Shown here piece after piece: positions 1 through 8,256 of a stretch of DNA of 64,000 nt. The DNA comes from Kerstersia gyiorum (GTDB lineage Bacteria; Pseudomonadota; Gammaproteobacteria; Burkholderiales; Burkholderiaceae_B): NCBI RefSeq assembly GCF_004216755.1, contig NZ_SGWZ01000001.1, forward strand, positions 682,001-746,000, in the 5' to 3' direction. Position numbers and translations under genes: made by a program. Each line of letters begins with the position of its first letter. Positions within the stretch are counted from its first letter, which is position 1. The notes under the pieces are model-generated. The model did no database searches and was not told the DNA's origin. It worked only from the letters and a program-made list of their open reading frames with translations.

Positions 1-178
1 TGTCGAGCGCGACGCCAGCCGCGAACGGGAAGGAGTCTATGGCCTGTCCGTGACCCTGACGCTGCAGGGGGCGCTCGACGAGGCGCAACGGCAGGACCTG
101 CTGGCCATAGCGGACCGCTGTCCCATTCATCGCCTCATGACCCAGGCCGACATCGAAGTCAGCACCCGCCTGGGCTGA
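1..178 (+). CDS. OsmC/Ohr-family peroxiredoxin, C-terminal part (5' end outside window)
   Basis: Only the last 58 codons are present, read in the frame that ends with TGA at 176-178. The motif ADRCPIHRLM near the end matches the second, CP-containing active-site segment of OsmC-like proteins, which reduce organic hydroperoxides or act as small thiol-dependent stress proteins in the cytosol. The rest of the fold and the first active-site cysteine lie upstream of the window, so the subfamily (OsmC, Ohr or YhfA-like) cannot be decided. The gene ends 68 bp before a strong bidirectional terminator shared with fabI. Confidence 0.7.
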   Translation, partial: VERDASREREGVYGLSVTLTLQGALDEAQRQDLLAIADRCPIHRLMTQADIEVSTRLG

Positions 179-246
179 ACCCCGCAGGGTTGGCTGCGCC
201 CGGACGCGGCCCCGCAAGGCGGCCAGGCGCTTGTCTGGCCTTCATG

Positions 247-285
247 AAAAATGGCGCAGGAGCTGCATGCTCCTGCGCCATTTTT
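247..285. terminator. Bidirectional Rho-independent terminator between osmC-like gene and fabI
   Basis: A perfect inverted repeat with 17-nt arms (AAAAATGGCGCAGGAGC and its complement) surrounds a 5-nt loop. The A-run on one side and T-run on the other allow termination from both strands, which suits the convergent genes on each side. Confidence 0.9.
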
Positions 286-306
286 CTATTGTTGCAAGAC
301 TGGCTG

Positions 307-1092
307 TCAGCCCTGCATGCCCGGCACTACCGTGGAGAAGCCTGCATCGACGTGGGTGATTTCACCTGTGATGCCGGCCGCCAGGTCGGACAACAGGAAG
401 GCGGCGGCGTTGCCGACGTCTTCGATGGTCACGTTGCGGCGCAGCGGCGCGGTCTGTTCGACGAACTTCAGGATCGAGGAGAAGTCCTTGATGCCGCTGG
501 CTGCCAGGGTCTTGATCGGGCCGGCGGAAATACCGTTGGCGCGGATGCCCAGCGGGCCGAGGTTGTTGGCGAGGTAGCGCACACTGGCTTCCAGCGATGC
601 CTTGGCCAGGCCCATGGTGTTGTAGTTCGGCACGACGCGCTCGGAACCCAGATAGGTCAGGGTGAGCAGCGAGCCGCGACGGGCTTGCAACAAGGGCAGT
701 GCGGCCTTGGCCAGTGCCGGGAAGCTGTAGGCGGAGATGTCGTGCGCGATGCGGAAACCTTCGCGCGACAGGCCGTCAAGGAATTCGCCGGCGATGGCTT
801 CGCGCGGCGCAAAACCGATGGAATGCACCAGACCGTCCAGGCCGTCCCAGCGCTCGCTCAGTGCCGCGATGGCGCCGTCGATGCTGGCATCCTCGGCGAC
901 GTCGCAAGGCAGCACGATATCGCTGCCGAAATCGGCGGCGAATTCCTTGACGCGGTCGGCGAAGCGGTCGCCGACATAGGTGAAGGCCAGTTCCGCGCCT
1001 TGCTGATGGCAAGCCTTGGCAATGCCGTAGGCGATGGAGCGGTTGGACAGGACGCCGGTAACGAGAATGCGCTTGCCGCTAAGAAAACCCAT
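307..1092 (-). CDS. fabI: Enoyl-[acyl-carrier-protein] reductase (NADH), FabI
   Basis: Cytosolic enzyme that reduces trans-2-enoyl-ACP with NADH, the last step of each type II fatty-acid elongation cycle. At 261 residues it has normal FabI length. The cofactor loop GVLSNRSIAYGIA (res. 13-25) is the FabI variant of the SDR glycine motif. Tyr147, Tyr157 and Lys164 form the YxxxxxxK catalytic set, one residue offset from E. coli Y146/Y156/K163. Gly93 in SIGFAPRE corresponds to the residue linked to triclosan sensitivity in E. coli. The gene lies 101 bp downstream of mltD on the same strand and ends at the bidirectional terminator. No second enoyl reductase is visible here. Confidence 0.97.
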   Translation of the reverse strand: MGFLSGKRILVTGVLSNRSIAYGIAKACHQQGAELAFTYVGDRFADRVKEFAADFGSDIVLPCDVAEDASIDGAIAALSERWDGLDGLVHSIGFAPREAIAGEFLDGLSREGFRIAHDISAYSFPALAKAALPLLQARRGSLLTLTYLGSERVVPNYNTMGLAKASLEASVRYLANNLGPLGIRANGISAGPIKTLAASGIKDFSSILKFVEQTAPLRRNVTIEDVGNAAAFLLSDLAAGITGEITHVDAGFSTVVPGMQG

Positions 1093-1193
1093 GTGTGTCT
1101 ATCCTGAAAATTAACGAAGGCAGAAGGGCCGGGCAGGGCCGGCCGCATGGCAATCATACCGCCCGGCTTGCGCCGGGGGCGGGAAAGGCGCGC

Positions 1194-2597
1194 TCAACCG
1201 CGCGAATTGGTGCCGGGGATGCGCAGCTTGCGGCCGACGGCCAGGTTGCTGCCCTTGAGGTTGTTGAGGCGGCGCAGCGTGCTGACATCAGTGCCGTAGC
1301 GGCGTGCAATGGCGGACAGGGTGTCGCCCCGGCGTACCGTGTGCGAGCGCACGGTCGCAGCGCGGGAGTTGCTGGCAGCCACCGGTGCGACCGGCGCCAG
1401 CGAGGCGAACTTCACCTGGTTGCCCGGCTTGGCAGGCAGCAGCAGCGGCTGGCCGCTGGCCGTGCGCTGGCGTGCGCCCAGGCCATTGAGGCGGCGCAAC
1501 TCGGCTTCGGAGATGCCGTGTTCGCGGGCGATGTCGCGCAGGGTTTCGCCGCGTTTGGGGTGGTAGGTCTTCCAGGCGCTCAGTTCACCTTTGTAGGTGT
1601 TGAGATTGGCATAGAACACCTCGACCCGGTCCAGCGGCAGGATCAGCGTCGTGCTGTCCGAGCCCGGAATGATAGGCAGGTTGTAGGACGGGTTCAGCGC
1701 ACGGAATTCGTCCAGCGGCATTTCCGCCAGCTTGGCGGCGATGTCGATGTCGATATCGCGCGTTTTGGCGATGGTCGTGAAATACGGCGAATTGGGGACT
1801 TCCGGCAAGGCGATGGCGTACTGCTGGGGCATGGCCACGATGTTCTTGATGGCCTGCAGCTTGGGCAGATAGTTGCGCGTCTCGTCCGGCATGTTCAGCG
1901 ACAGGTAGTCCGTCGGCTTGTTGTCGGCTTCGTTGCGGGCCATGGCGCGGCGTACCGAGCCTTCTCCCCAGTTGTACGAGGCCAGCGCCAGGTGCCAGTC
2001 GCCCTGCAGTTCGAACAGGTATTCCAGGTAATCCAGCGCTGCCCGAGTGGAGGCGATGGGGTCGCGGCGTTCGTCACGCCACCAGTCCTGTTTCAGGTTG
2101 AAGTTCTGGCCGGTGGCCGGAACGAATTGCCACAGCCCGGAGGCATGTGCGCGGGAATAGGCGTCCGGGTTGTAGGCGCTTTCGACGAACGGCAGCAGCG
2201 CCAGTTCGGTCGGCAGGCCGCGGCGGTCGATTTCATCGAGGATGTGGTACAGGTACTTGCCGGCGCGGTCTGCCATGCGCTGCACATATTCGGGGTGGGC
2301 GGCGTAGTAGTCCGTCCACTTCTGGACCAGCGGCGTATCCAGGTTGGGGATCGCGAAGCCCAGGCGGATGCGTTCCCAGGCGTCGGAGGCCGGGCGCGTC
2401 AGGTCGATGATGCGCGAGCTGTCGGCCATGCGTGCCTGGAGCAGCGTGGCGCGGTTGGATCTCTGCGGGGGCGGGGAAGAACGGGCGATCAGCAACGATA
2501 CCGGGTCGTTGTCCTGGGCAGCCTGTTGTTGGGGGGCGCTGGCGCAACCGGCCAGGACTGCCAGGCACAACGGTAGGATGAATTTGATCAGGTTCAT
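1194..2597 (-). CDS. mltD: Membrane-bound lytic murein transglycosylase D with two LysM domains
   Basis: Lipoprotein that cleaves the MurNAc-GlcNAc bond of peptidoglycan without hydrolysis, forming 1,6-anhydro-MurNAc. The 467 residues start with a signal ending in the lipobox LAGC (Cys18). The SLT domain spans about res. 95-230 and holds the catalytic Glu139 in LPFVESAYN, followed by the signature SGLWQFVPATG. Two C-terminal LysM repeats (about 345-390 and 418-462) bind glycan strands. Domain order and length match MltD. It lies 51 bp downstream of gloB on the same strand, and co-transcription is likely. The residue after the lipid Cys is Ala, which favours the outer membrane. Confidence 0.95.
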   Translation of the reverse strand: MNLIKFILPLCLAVLAGCASAPQQQAAQDNDPVSLLIARSSPPPQRSNRATLLQARMADSSRIIDLTRPASDAWERIRLGFAIPNLDTPLVQKWTDYYAAHPEYVQRMADRAGKYLYHILDEIDRRGLPTELALLPFVESAYNPDAYSRAHASGLWQFVPATGQNFNLKQDWWRDERRDPIASTRAALDYLEYLFELQGDWHLALASYNWGEGSVRRAMARNEADNKPTDYLSLNMPDETRNYLPKLQAIKNIVAMPQQYAIALPEVPNSPYFTTIAKTRDIDIDIAAKLAEMPLDEFRALNPSYNLPIIPGSDSTTLILPLDRVEVFYANLNTYKGELSAWKTYHPKRGETLRDIAREHGISEAELRRLNGLGARQRTASGQPLLLPAKPGNQVKFASLAPVAPVAASNSRAATVRSHTVRRGDTLSAIARRYGTDVSTLRRLNNLKGSNLAVGRKLRIPGTNSRG

Positions 2598-2648
2598 GCA
2601 GATAAGTGGCGAATTCGTTAGGCGCAGCAGGTACGGCCAAGGCCGCGC

Positions 2649-3467
2649 TCAGGCTGCATTCTTCCATTCACGCAAGGCGGCGAAGATGTCCACACTGTTG
2701 GAAAGCGAGCGCTGCGCCCATTGTTGGGCAGCCTGCATGACCTGGGGATCGCCAAGGCGGAGGAAGGGATTAATCCCGTATTCTAGTGCGAGCTGTGTGG
2801 GTAATGTTGGAATTCCGTGTTTTCTGAGCTCGGATGCACGATTTTTCCATTCTTTTAACGTCTGATTACCAGGATCGACGCTGGCCGCCCAGGCCAGGTT
2901 GGATAGCGTATATTCATGGGCACAGCAAACCAGGGTCTCTGGCGGCAGGCCGCTGAACTTCGCCAGAGAGTCATGCATATGGCGTGGTGTGCCTTCGAAC
3001 AGACGGCCGCAGCCGGCGGAAAACAGGGTGTCGCCACAGAACAGCAGCGGCTGTCCTGCCAGTTCTCCGGCATAGGCGATATGCCCGGCGGTATGGCCGG
3101 GAACGTCCAGCACGCGCAGCGCCAGGGCCGGGTCCTCGAACACGACGCTATCGTTCTCGCGCAGCAGCACGTCACAGTGCGGCAGTTGTTCCGTTGCCGG
3201 GCCATAGACCCGGGCACCGGTGGCCTGAACCAGTTCCAGCACGCCTCCGACATGATCCGCATGGTGATGGGTGAGTAGAATGGCAGCTAGCTGAAAAGGG
3301 TGGCGTTCCAGGAAATCGAGCACAGGACGTGCTTCGCCCGGGTCCACCACGACGGCCTGGCTTGAACCGGCGGCCAGCCAGATATAGTTATCCCGCAGTG
3401 CGGGCAGCGGGATCAGCGCGCCGGGAGCGACAGCGTCGGCGGTAGGGGGCGTTGTCTGAAGAATCAT
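2649..3467 (-). CDS. gloB: Hydroxyacylglutathione hydrolase (glyoxalase II)
   Basis: Hydrolyses S-D-lactoylglutathione to D-lactate and glutathione, the second step of methylglyoxal detoxification in the cytosol. The metallo-beta-lactamase metal motif THHHADH is near residue 65, with further ligand regions in DVPGHTAGHIAY and FCGDTLFSAGCGR, and the C-terminal glyoxalase II part follows. I start at the ATG at 3467 (272 residues). A longer frame is open to 3500 but adds residues not seen in the family. The neighbouring methyltransferase starts only about 15 bp away on the other strand, so both promoters must overlap coding sequence. Confidence 0.95.
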   Translation of the reverse strand: MILQTTPPTADAVAPGALIPLPALRDNYIWLAAGSSQAVVVDPGEARPVLDFLERHPFQLAAILLTHHHADHVGGVLELVQATGARVYGPATEQLPHCDVLLRENDSVVFEDPALALRVLDVPGHTAGHIAYAGELAGQPLLFCGDTLFSAGCGRLFEGTPRHMHDSLAKFSGLPPETLVCCAHEYTLSNLAWAASVDPGNQTLKEWKNRASELRKHGIPTLPTQLALEYGINPFLRLGDPQVMQAAQQWAQRSLSNSVDIFAALREWKNAA

Positions 3468-3481
3468 GGGGATATGTTCCA

Positions 3482-4297
3482 GTGACTGACGAAAGCACAA
3501 TCAGTAAATTGGGCGAGTGGCTGGCCACGCCGCCAGGGGAATATGTCCGCGCCTGGGAGCAGGCCCAGTTCGATGCCATGGTAGCCGATGTTTTTGGCTA
3601 TCAGGCCTGGCAAGTCGGTATGCCGCAACTGGATGCGCTCAAGGATAATCGCATGCCTTTCAAGGCCTATGCCGGCCTGGTGCTGCCGAGCAAGGGAACA
3701 GGCGCATGGCAGGCGCAAATCCAGGCCGATCCGGAGGCCTTGCCATTCGATGCGCAAAGCATAGACCTGCTGGTGCTGCCGCACGTGCTTGAATTCGCCA
3801 GCCGTCCGCACGAGGTGCTGCGCGAGGTCGATCGCGTGCTGGTGCCGGAAGGGCGGGTCGTGATTTCAGGTTTCAATCCGTGGAGTCTCTGGGGATTGCG
3901 GGAGTCCATTCCCGGTATCGACCCGTGGCTGCCGCATGCCCAGGCCGCGCAGGTGTCGCTGGTGCGCCTGCGGGATTGGTTCAAGTTGCTGGGCTTCGAG
4001 GTGGAACGCGGCCGCTACGGCTGCTACGCGCCGCCGTGCCGGACGGAAACCTGGTTGCAGCGCTGGCACTTCATGGAATCGGCGGGTGAGCGCTGGTGGC
4101 CGTTCTGCGGTGCGGTCTATGCGGTATCGGCAGTCAAGAAGGTGCAGGGCGTGCGTCTGATCGGCCAGCCCTGGAAGAAAAAAAAGCGGCGTATGCCGCG
4201 TGGCGCCCGGGTAGCCGGGGCCGCCAGCATGGAGCAGGCGGTTGCGCCGCAGGCACTGCCTGCGCGTGACATGCCGGTGGACAAGGATAATCGGTGA
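3482..4297 (+). CDS. Class I SAM-dependent methyltransferase (UbiE/type 11-like), substrate unknown
   Basis: A 271-residue protein with a degenerate Rossmann methyltransferase core. The post-core signature is clear: DLLVLPHVLEFASRPHEVLR, then a VLVPEGRVVISGFNPWSLWG strand that is typical of a conserved Burkholderiales family beside gloB and rnhA. The N-terminal glycine motif is poorly conserved. The C-terminus is Lys-rich (KKKKRR) and low in complexity. I prefer the GTG at 3482 because GGGGA lies 9 nt upstream; an in-frame TTG at 3452 would overlap gloB. It overlaps rnhA by 4 nt (GTGA), so the two are translationally coupled. The methyl acceptor is unknown. Confidence 0.8.
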   Translation: MTDESTISKLGEWLATPPGEYVRAWEQAQFDAMVADVFGYQAWQVGMPQLDALKDNRMPFKAYAGLVLPSKGTGAWQAQIQADPEALPFDAQSIDLLVLPHVLEFASRPHEVLREVDRVLVPEGRVVISGFNPWSLWGLRESIPGIDPWLPHAQAAQVSLVRLRDWFKLLGFEVERGRYGCYAPPCRTETWLQRWHFMESAGERWWPFCGAVYAVSAVKKVQGVRLIGQPWKKKKRRMPRGARVAGAASMEQAVAPQALPARDMPVDKDNR

Positions 4298-4818
4298 AGG
4301 TAATGGCAGGAAATACGGCAGCATCGGCCCAGACGGCCAAGCAGGTGGAAATCTGGACCGACGGGGCCTGCAAGGGCAATCCCGGCCTGGGCGGCTGGGG
4401 TGCGCTGTTGCGCTATGGCCGGCACGAAAAGCCCATGTGCGGGGGCGAGCGGGAAACGACCAACAACCGCATGGAAATGATGGCCGTGATCCGGGCGCTG
4501 CAGGCGTTGCGCGAACCGTGCCAGGTGACCTTGCATACCGATTCGCAGTACGTCATGAAGGGCATCACGGAGTGGATGCCCAACTGGAAGCGCCGGGACT
4601 GGCGTACTGCGGACAAAAAGCCGGTCAAGAATGCAGACCTCTGGAAAATGCTCGACGAGGAAGTCGGCCGCCATGATGTGACCTGGCGTTGGGTCAAGGG
4701 GCACGCCGGGGACCCGGGTAACGAGCGTGCCGACCAGCTGGCCAACCAGGGCGTGGATTCGGTGCGCGGCACTGCCGGGCAGGCTGCTGCCGAGGCGGCG
4801 CCGGCAGCCGGGGACTAG
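4294..4818 (+). CDS. rnhA: Ribonuclease HI
   Basis: Cleaves the RNA strand of RNA-DNA hybrids (R-loops, primers) in the cytosol. The four acidic catalytic residues are in their usual contexts: Asp in IWTDGACKGNPG, Glu in NNRMEMMAVI, Asp in LHTDSQYV, Asp in GNERADQLA. The basic handle region (WKRRDWRTADKKPVKN) is present. Starting at the GTG overlapping the upstream stop gives 174 residues, and an ATG at 4303 is the alternative. About 20 Ala-rich residues extend past the normal end. Together with dnaQ just downstream this reproduces the common rnhA-dnaQ pair, although E. coli has them divergent and here they are co-directional. Confidence 0.95.
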   Translation: MKVMAGNTAASAQTAKQVEIWTDGACKGNPGLGGWGALLRYGRHEKPMCGGERETTNNRMEMMAVIRALQALREPCQVTLHTDSQYVMKGITEWMPNWKRRDWRTADKKPVKNADLWKMLDEEVGRHDVTWRWVKGHAGDPGNERADQLANQGVDSVRGTAGQAAAEAAPAAGD

Positions 4819-4934
4819 CCTGGTTGTTGGCCCAGGTGCGGCGGCGGGCAATCAGCGCGGCGCCCGGCTTGTTTTACACTGATGTCTTTCCGGCAGTGCC
4901 CTGCCTGTTTCTATGAGTGAGGAGTCTTGCCCGC

Positions 4935-5678
4935 ATGCGACTGATCGTACTGGATACCGAAACCACCGGCCTGGAACCGGCGCAAGGGCATCGCATCGTT
5001 GAAATCGGTGCCGTGGAGGTCGATAACCGCATGGTTACCGACAACTACTACCATCAATATCTGAATCCCGACCGCGACAGCGACCCCGAGGCCCTGGCGG
5101 TGCACGGCTTGACCACGGAGTTCCTGTCCGGCCATCCCCGTTTCGAGGAAGTGGCCAGGGATTTCGTGGAGTTCATCCGCGACGGCGAGCTGTTGATCCA
5201 TAACGCGGCCTTTGACATCAAGTTCCTCGATGCCGAACTGCAACGGGTAGGCCTGGGCAAGGTGCGGGATTACTGCGCCAAGGTGACGGACAGCCTCATG
5301 GTGGCGCGCGAGATGCATCCGGGCAAGCGCAATTCGCTGGATGCGCTATGCGACCGCTACGGCATTTCCAATGCGCACCGTACGCTGCACGGCGCCTTGC
5401 TGGATACGCGCCTGCTGGCGGAAGTCTGGCTGGCCATGACGCGTGGCCAGGAGTCGCTGCTGGGTGATGTCGATGCTGCGGATAACCAAGCCAGCGGCAA
5501 CGCGATCCAGTTCCGCAGCGGCAGCGACGATTTCGACCCGTCCAGGCTGGCTGTCCTGCCAGCGGGCGCCGACGAGATACAGGCGCACGCGGATTACCTG
5601 GCGGCGCTGGACAAGGCGGTCAAGGGGGAGTGCGTCTGGCGGCGCTATGAACCGCAGTCCGAAGCTGCGCAGTCCTGA
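4935..5678 (+). CDS. dnaQ: DNA polymerase III epsilon subunit (3'-5' proofreading exonuclease)
   Basis: Proofreading exonuclease of the replicative polymerase core. At 247 residues it has normal DnaQ length. Exo I motif DTETTG puts Asp7 and Glu9 in place, Exo II is HNAAFDIKFLD, and Exo III is HRTLHGALLDTRLLAEVW (DEDDh type). The C-terminal part (about 190-247) is the segment that binds the alpha subunit in homologues. The ATG at 4935 is chosen because it sits directly before the first beta strand and has GGAG 10 nt upstream. The gene is separated from rnhA by 116 bp. Confidence 0.95.
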   Translation: MRLIVLDTETTGLEPAQGHRIVEIGAVEVDNRMVTDNYYHQYLNPDRDSDPEALAVHGLTTEFLSGHPRFEEVARDFVEFIRDGELLIHNAAFDIKFLDAELQRVGLGKVRDYCAKVTDSLMVAREMHPGKRNSLDALCDRYGISNAHRTLHGALLDTRLLAEVWLAMTRGQESLLGDVDAADNQASGNAIQFRSGSDDFDPSRLAVLPAGADEIQAHADYLAALDKAVKGECVWRRYEPQSEAAQS

Positions 5679-5827
5679 CAGGCCGATGTGAGACCAGTGC
5701 CGATTTGTGTTTCTCTGTGCTGGCCGTCCTGTGGCGCAGGCTGGTTTGTCGGCCATGCAAGAAAAAACTTGCTGCTTCGGTGATTACGATGCTATTATTT
5801 CTTTCTGTTCGAGGTTTGAAGAAATCT

Positions 5828-5902
5828 GGGCGGTTAGCTCAGTGGTAGAGCACTGCCTTCACACGGCAGGGGTCACAGGTTCGAACCCTGTACCGCCCAC
5901 CA
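5828..5902 (+). tRNA. tRNA-Val (anticodon CAC)
   Basis: A complete 75-nt cloverleaf with encoded CCA. Acceptor arms GGGCGGT and ACCGCCC pair perfectly. The anticodon stem CTGCC/GGCAG encloses the loop TTCACAC, giving CAC, which reads GUG. The T arm GGTTCGAACC is canonical. It is a single tRNA gene, not part of a cluster. Confidence 0.97.
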
Positions 5903-5928
5903 GATTCATGTACGGAAACGTACGGCAG

Positions 5929-5961
5929 AAACCTGTATGGCATAGCCATGCAGGTTTTTTT
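5929..5961 (+). terminator. Rho-independent terminator of tRNA-Val
   Basis: Arms AAACCTGTATGGC and GCCATGCAGGTTT pair with one mismatch around a 3-nt loop and run into seven T. It lies 27 nt after the tRNA CCA end. Confidence 0.9.
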
Positions 5962-6058
5962 GCGTCTGCGGCACTGTATCGGGCCATGAAGCATGGGCAC
6001 GATGGTCGCGCCTGTCGAAGATACCAAAGGGATGAGCCCGTAATCGCAGCGGTTCGGC

Positions 6059-6223
6059 ATGGAGTGGCCCAAGTGGCTGCGTTTCGCACTGGTGCTGGCC
6101 GGAAGCGGTATCCTGGCCTGTGTGCTGGTCAGATTCGCCGAGCTGCTGTGGAAGTTCGTTCTGTGCCTGATTGTGATCGGCGTGGCTTGGGTCATCGGCA
6201 CGGTCATCTGGCGCATTGTGTAA
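6059..6223 (+). CDS. Small hydrophobic protein, 54 residues, two predicted membrane segments
   Basis: A short frame starting MEWPKWLRFALVLAG and ending in TVIWRIV. An in-frame TAA at 6041 makes the ATG at 6059 the only sensible start. Two hydrophobic stretches (about res. 8-24 and 31-51) are separated by RFAELLWK, and basic residues sit at the N-terminus and after each helix. This gives a plausible hairpin in the inner membrane. Codon choice is GC-rich like the neighbours. No strong ribosome binding site is visible. I recognise no family. It could be a real membrane microprotein or chance; its position between a terminator and a long inverted repeat favours a self-contained unit. Confidence 0.5.
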   Translation: MEWPKWLRFALVLAGSGILACVLVRFAELLWKFVLCLIVIGVAWVIGTVIWRIV

Positions 6224-6238
6224 GGGCGCATCGTCTAA

Positions 6239-6292
6239 GCGTCTTGCCTCGGCAGGCAGGCGGAGCCTGCCCGGCTGCGCGAGGCAAGACGC
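6239..6292. repeat. Long interrupted stem-loop between the small membrane ORF and the SDR gene
   Basis: Outer arms GCGTCTTGCCTCG (6239-6251) and CGAGGCAAGACGC (6280-6292) are perfect complements. Inner arms GGCAGGC (6251-6257) and GCCTGCC (6265-6271) are also complementary, with unpaired bases on the 3' side. There is no T-run. It may terminate, stabilise transcripts or be a REP-like element. Confidence 0.6.
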
Positions 6293-6403
6293 CGGGCATG
6301 GTGTCGCTGTTTGACTGGTGCGTGCCGGTTGGTGGTGGATAGGTGCCGGGATAGATCCAACCTTGGCCAGGCTCTATCAGCCTCTACCGCCCTTTAGTAA
6401 CCT

Positions 6404-7162
6404 TTACACGGCCTGAGCGCCGCCATCCACGGGCAGGGCGATACCGGTCACGTAATCGGAGGCCCTGGATGCCAGGAAGATCACGGCGCCATCCAGGTCT
6501 TGGGGATCGCCGGGCCGACCGGCGGGAATGCGGCGCTGGGTGCGTTCCAGCCAGGCCGGATCGCTGAACATGGCCGATGTCATTTCGGTCTTGAACCAGC
6601 CGGGCTCGATGGCATTGACCTGGATGCCCGCCGGTGCGAATTCGATGGCCAGGCTTTTGGTCATCTGTCGCAGGCCGCCCTTGCTGGAAGCATAAGCGAC
6701 GCTTTCGGGCAGGCCGTTGGCGCTGCCATATGAACAGAAATTGATGATCTTGCCGTGTCCGGCCGTGCGCATGTGGCGCAGCGCTTCGGTGGCGCAGATG
6801 AAGCTGCCATGCGTGTTGACAGCATGGACGGCAATCCATTCCTCATCCGGGAAATCCAGCGACGGGCACTTGCGGTGGATGCCCGCCGCATTCACCAGAA
6901 TATCCAGGCGGCCGTGGCGGGCGAGTACTTCCTGCATCACGGCGCTGACCTGCGTGCGTTCGCGCGTGTCGCAGCGCATGGCTTGCGCACCCAGGCGGTC
7001 AGCCTGTTCCTGCAGTACGTCTGCGCGCCGGCCCAGGATGATGACAGTCGCGCCGGCGTTGCGCAGCGCGCGAGCGGCGGCTGCGCCCAGGCCGGAGCCG
7101 CCGCCGGTCACGACCGCGACCTGGCCGCTCAAATCAAAAAGTTGCTGTGCCGGGTTTGCCAT
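6404..7162 (-). CDS. Short-chain dehydrogenase/reductase (gluconate 5-dehydrogenase-like)
   Basis: A 252-residue classical SDR that should catalyse NAD(P)-dependent oxidation or reduction of a sugar acid or other alcohol. The cofactor motif TGGGSGLG is at about res. 19-26, the NAAG strand motif is in ILVNAAGIH, and the catalytic set is Ser in NFCSYGSA plus YASSK. The LGRR after beta-2 suggests NADP binding. The overall pattern resembles KduD/IdnO-type enzymes, but the substrate cannot be read from sequence. The gene stands alone. A perfect TGGAAT-N3-ATTCCA palindrome lies 70 bp upstream, so regulation by a dedicated repressor or activator is likely. Confidence 0.88.
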   Translation of the reverse strand: MANPAQQLFDLSGQVAVVTGGGSGLGAAAARALRNAGATVIILGRRADVLQEQADRLGAQAMRCDTRERTQVSAVMQEVLARHGRLDILVNAAGIHRKCPSLDFPDEEWIAVHAVNTHGSFICATEALRHMRTAGHGKIINFCSYGSANGLPESVAYASSKGGLRQMTKSLAIEFAPAGIQVNAIEPGWFKTEMTSAMFSDPAWLERTQRRIPAGRPGDPQDLDGAVIFLASRASDYVTGIALPVDGGAQAV

Positions 7163-7231
7163 GGTGATGATGTCTCCTTGTCAATGGCGCCAGTGCTGGC
7201 AGCGGGGGAAATCCACAGCCCAGACTGGTTC

Positions 7232-7246
7232 TGGAATGGTATTCCA
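7232..7246. promoter_or_regulatory. Palindromic operator TGGAAT-N3-ATTCCA upstream of the SDR gene
   Basis: A perfect 6-3-6 palindrome centred 77 bp upstream of the SDR start codon. It resembles operators of IclR-type or FadR/GntR-type regulators of carbon catabolism. No regulator gene of either kind is adjacent. Confidence 0.5.
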
Positions 7247-7366
7247 TTTTTGGGTGGCAAGGGGACGGGTGCCCCGGTCGCGGTGGCGGGCAGGCACGGG
7301 CAATGGCGTTGCCGCGGGAGCGTCGCTGTTGGTCCTGGCGCTGCCGGCTGGCCGCGCTGGCCGGGT

Positions 7367-8242
7367 TCAGTCAGGCGTGTGCAGCAGGCCGTCGATACCC
7401 ATGGTGAGGCTCAGCAGCACGACCAGCAGGATGGAGAAAAGGAAGAGCTTGCGTGCCCAGGGGCCGGGGTTGCCTGGGTCGCAGGGCGCCAGCGTCAGCC
7501 TGAGCCAGTAGAGCCCGCCAGCCAGGGCCGTGACCAGGTAGAGCCAGCTGGCGGCGCTGAAAAGCGGCAGCATCAGGCTGCAGGCGGCGAAGGCGGCGGT
7601 ATAGCCGATGATCTGGCTGCGGGCCGAAGCGAGCCCGTATTGCAGCGGCAGCACCGGGATTCGAGCGGCGCGATAGTCTTGCGCCCGGAAGATGGCGATG
7701 GCGTAGGAGTGCGGCATTTGCCACAGGCAGAACATCAGCAGCAGCATCAGCGCACCCATGTCGAAACAGCCGCTGGCCGCACAATAGCCGATCACGGGCG
7801 GCATGGCGCCCGACAGGCTGCCGATCAGCGTGCCGTGCACGGTATTGCGCTTGCCGTAGAGGCTGTAGGCGCCGACATAGACGGCAAAACCCAGCAGTCC
7901 CAGCAGGGCGGCGAGCGTACCGCCGCCCTGGGTGCCCAGCAGCAGCAGGCCGGCCAGCCCCAGCAATGTGCCGTAGAGCAGGGCGTGGCGGGGGGCGATG
8001 AGGCCGGTGACCAGGCTGCGTTGGCGCGTGCGCGTCATCGCGGCGTCGATGTCGCGGTCGATATAGTTGTTGAAGACGCAGCCCGAGGCGATCACCAGGG
8101 CCACGCCGGCCGCAGCCGCCAGCAGGGTGGCGAGGCTGGCGTGGCCGGCGGTTCCCAGGAGGAAGCCGCCGACAAAGCTGACCAGGTTGCCGGCGATGAT
8201 GCCGGGTTTGGTCAACAGCAGGTATTGCCTGAACATGCGCAC
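7367..8242 (-). CDS. cyoE: Heme O synthase (protoheme IX farnesyltransferase)
   Basis: Integral membrane prenyltransferase that attaches a farnesyl group to heme b to make heme O, the cofactor of the bo3 oxidase encoded just upstream. At 291 residues with about eight or nine hydrophobic segments it matches CyoE. The metal-diphosphate motif NNYIDRDIDAAM is in the first cytoplasmic loop, with the conserved TRTRQR directly after and YGKRNTVHG and WQMPHSYAIAIFR further on. It is the last gene of cyoABCDE, 14 bp after cyoD, so heme supply and apoprotein are co-expressed. Confidence 0.95.
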   Translation of the reverse strand: MRMFRQYLLLTKPGIIAGNLVSFVGGFLLGTAGHASLATLLAAAAGVALVIASGCVFNNYIDRDIDAAMTRTRQRSLVTGLIAPRHALLYGTLLGLAGLLLLGTQGGGTLAALLGLLGFAVYVGAYSLYGKRNTVHGTLIGSLSGAMPPVIGYCAASGCFDMGALMLLLMFCLWQMPHSYAIAIFRAQDYRAARIPVLPLQYGLASARSQIIGYTAAFAACSLMLPLFSAASWLYLVTALAGGLYWLRLTLAPCDPGNPGPWARKLFLFSILLVVLLSLTMGIDGLLHTPD

Positions 8243-8256
8243 GGCGGGCCTTGCCT

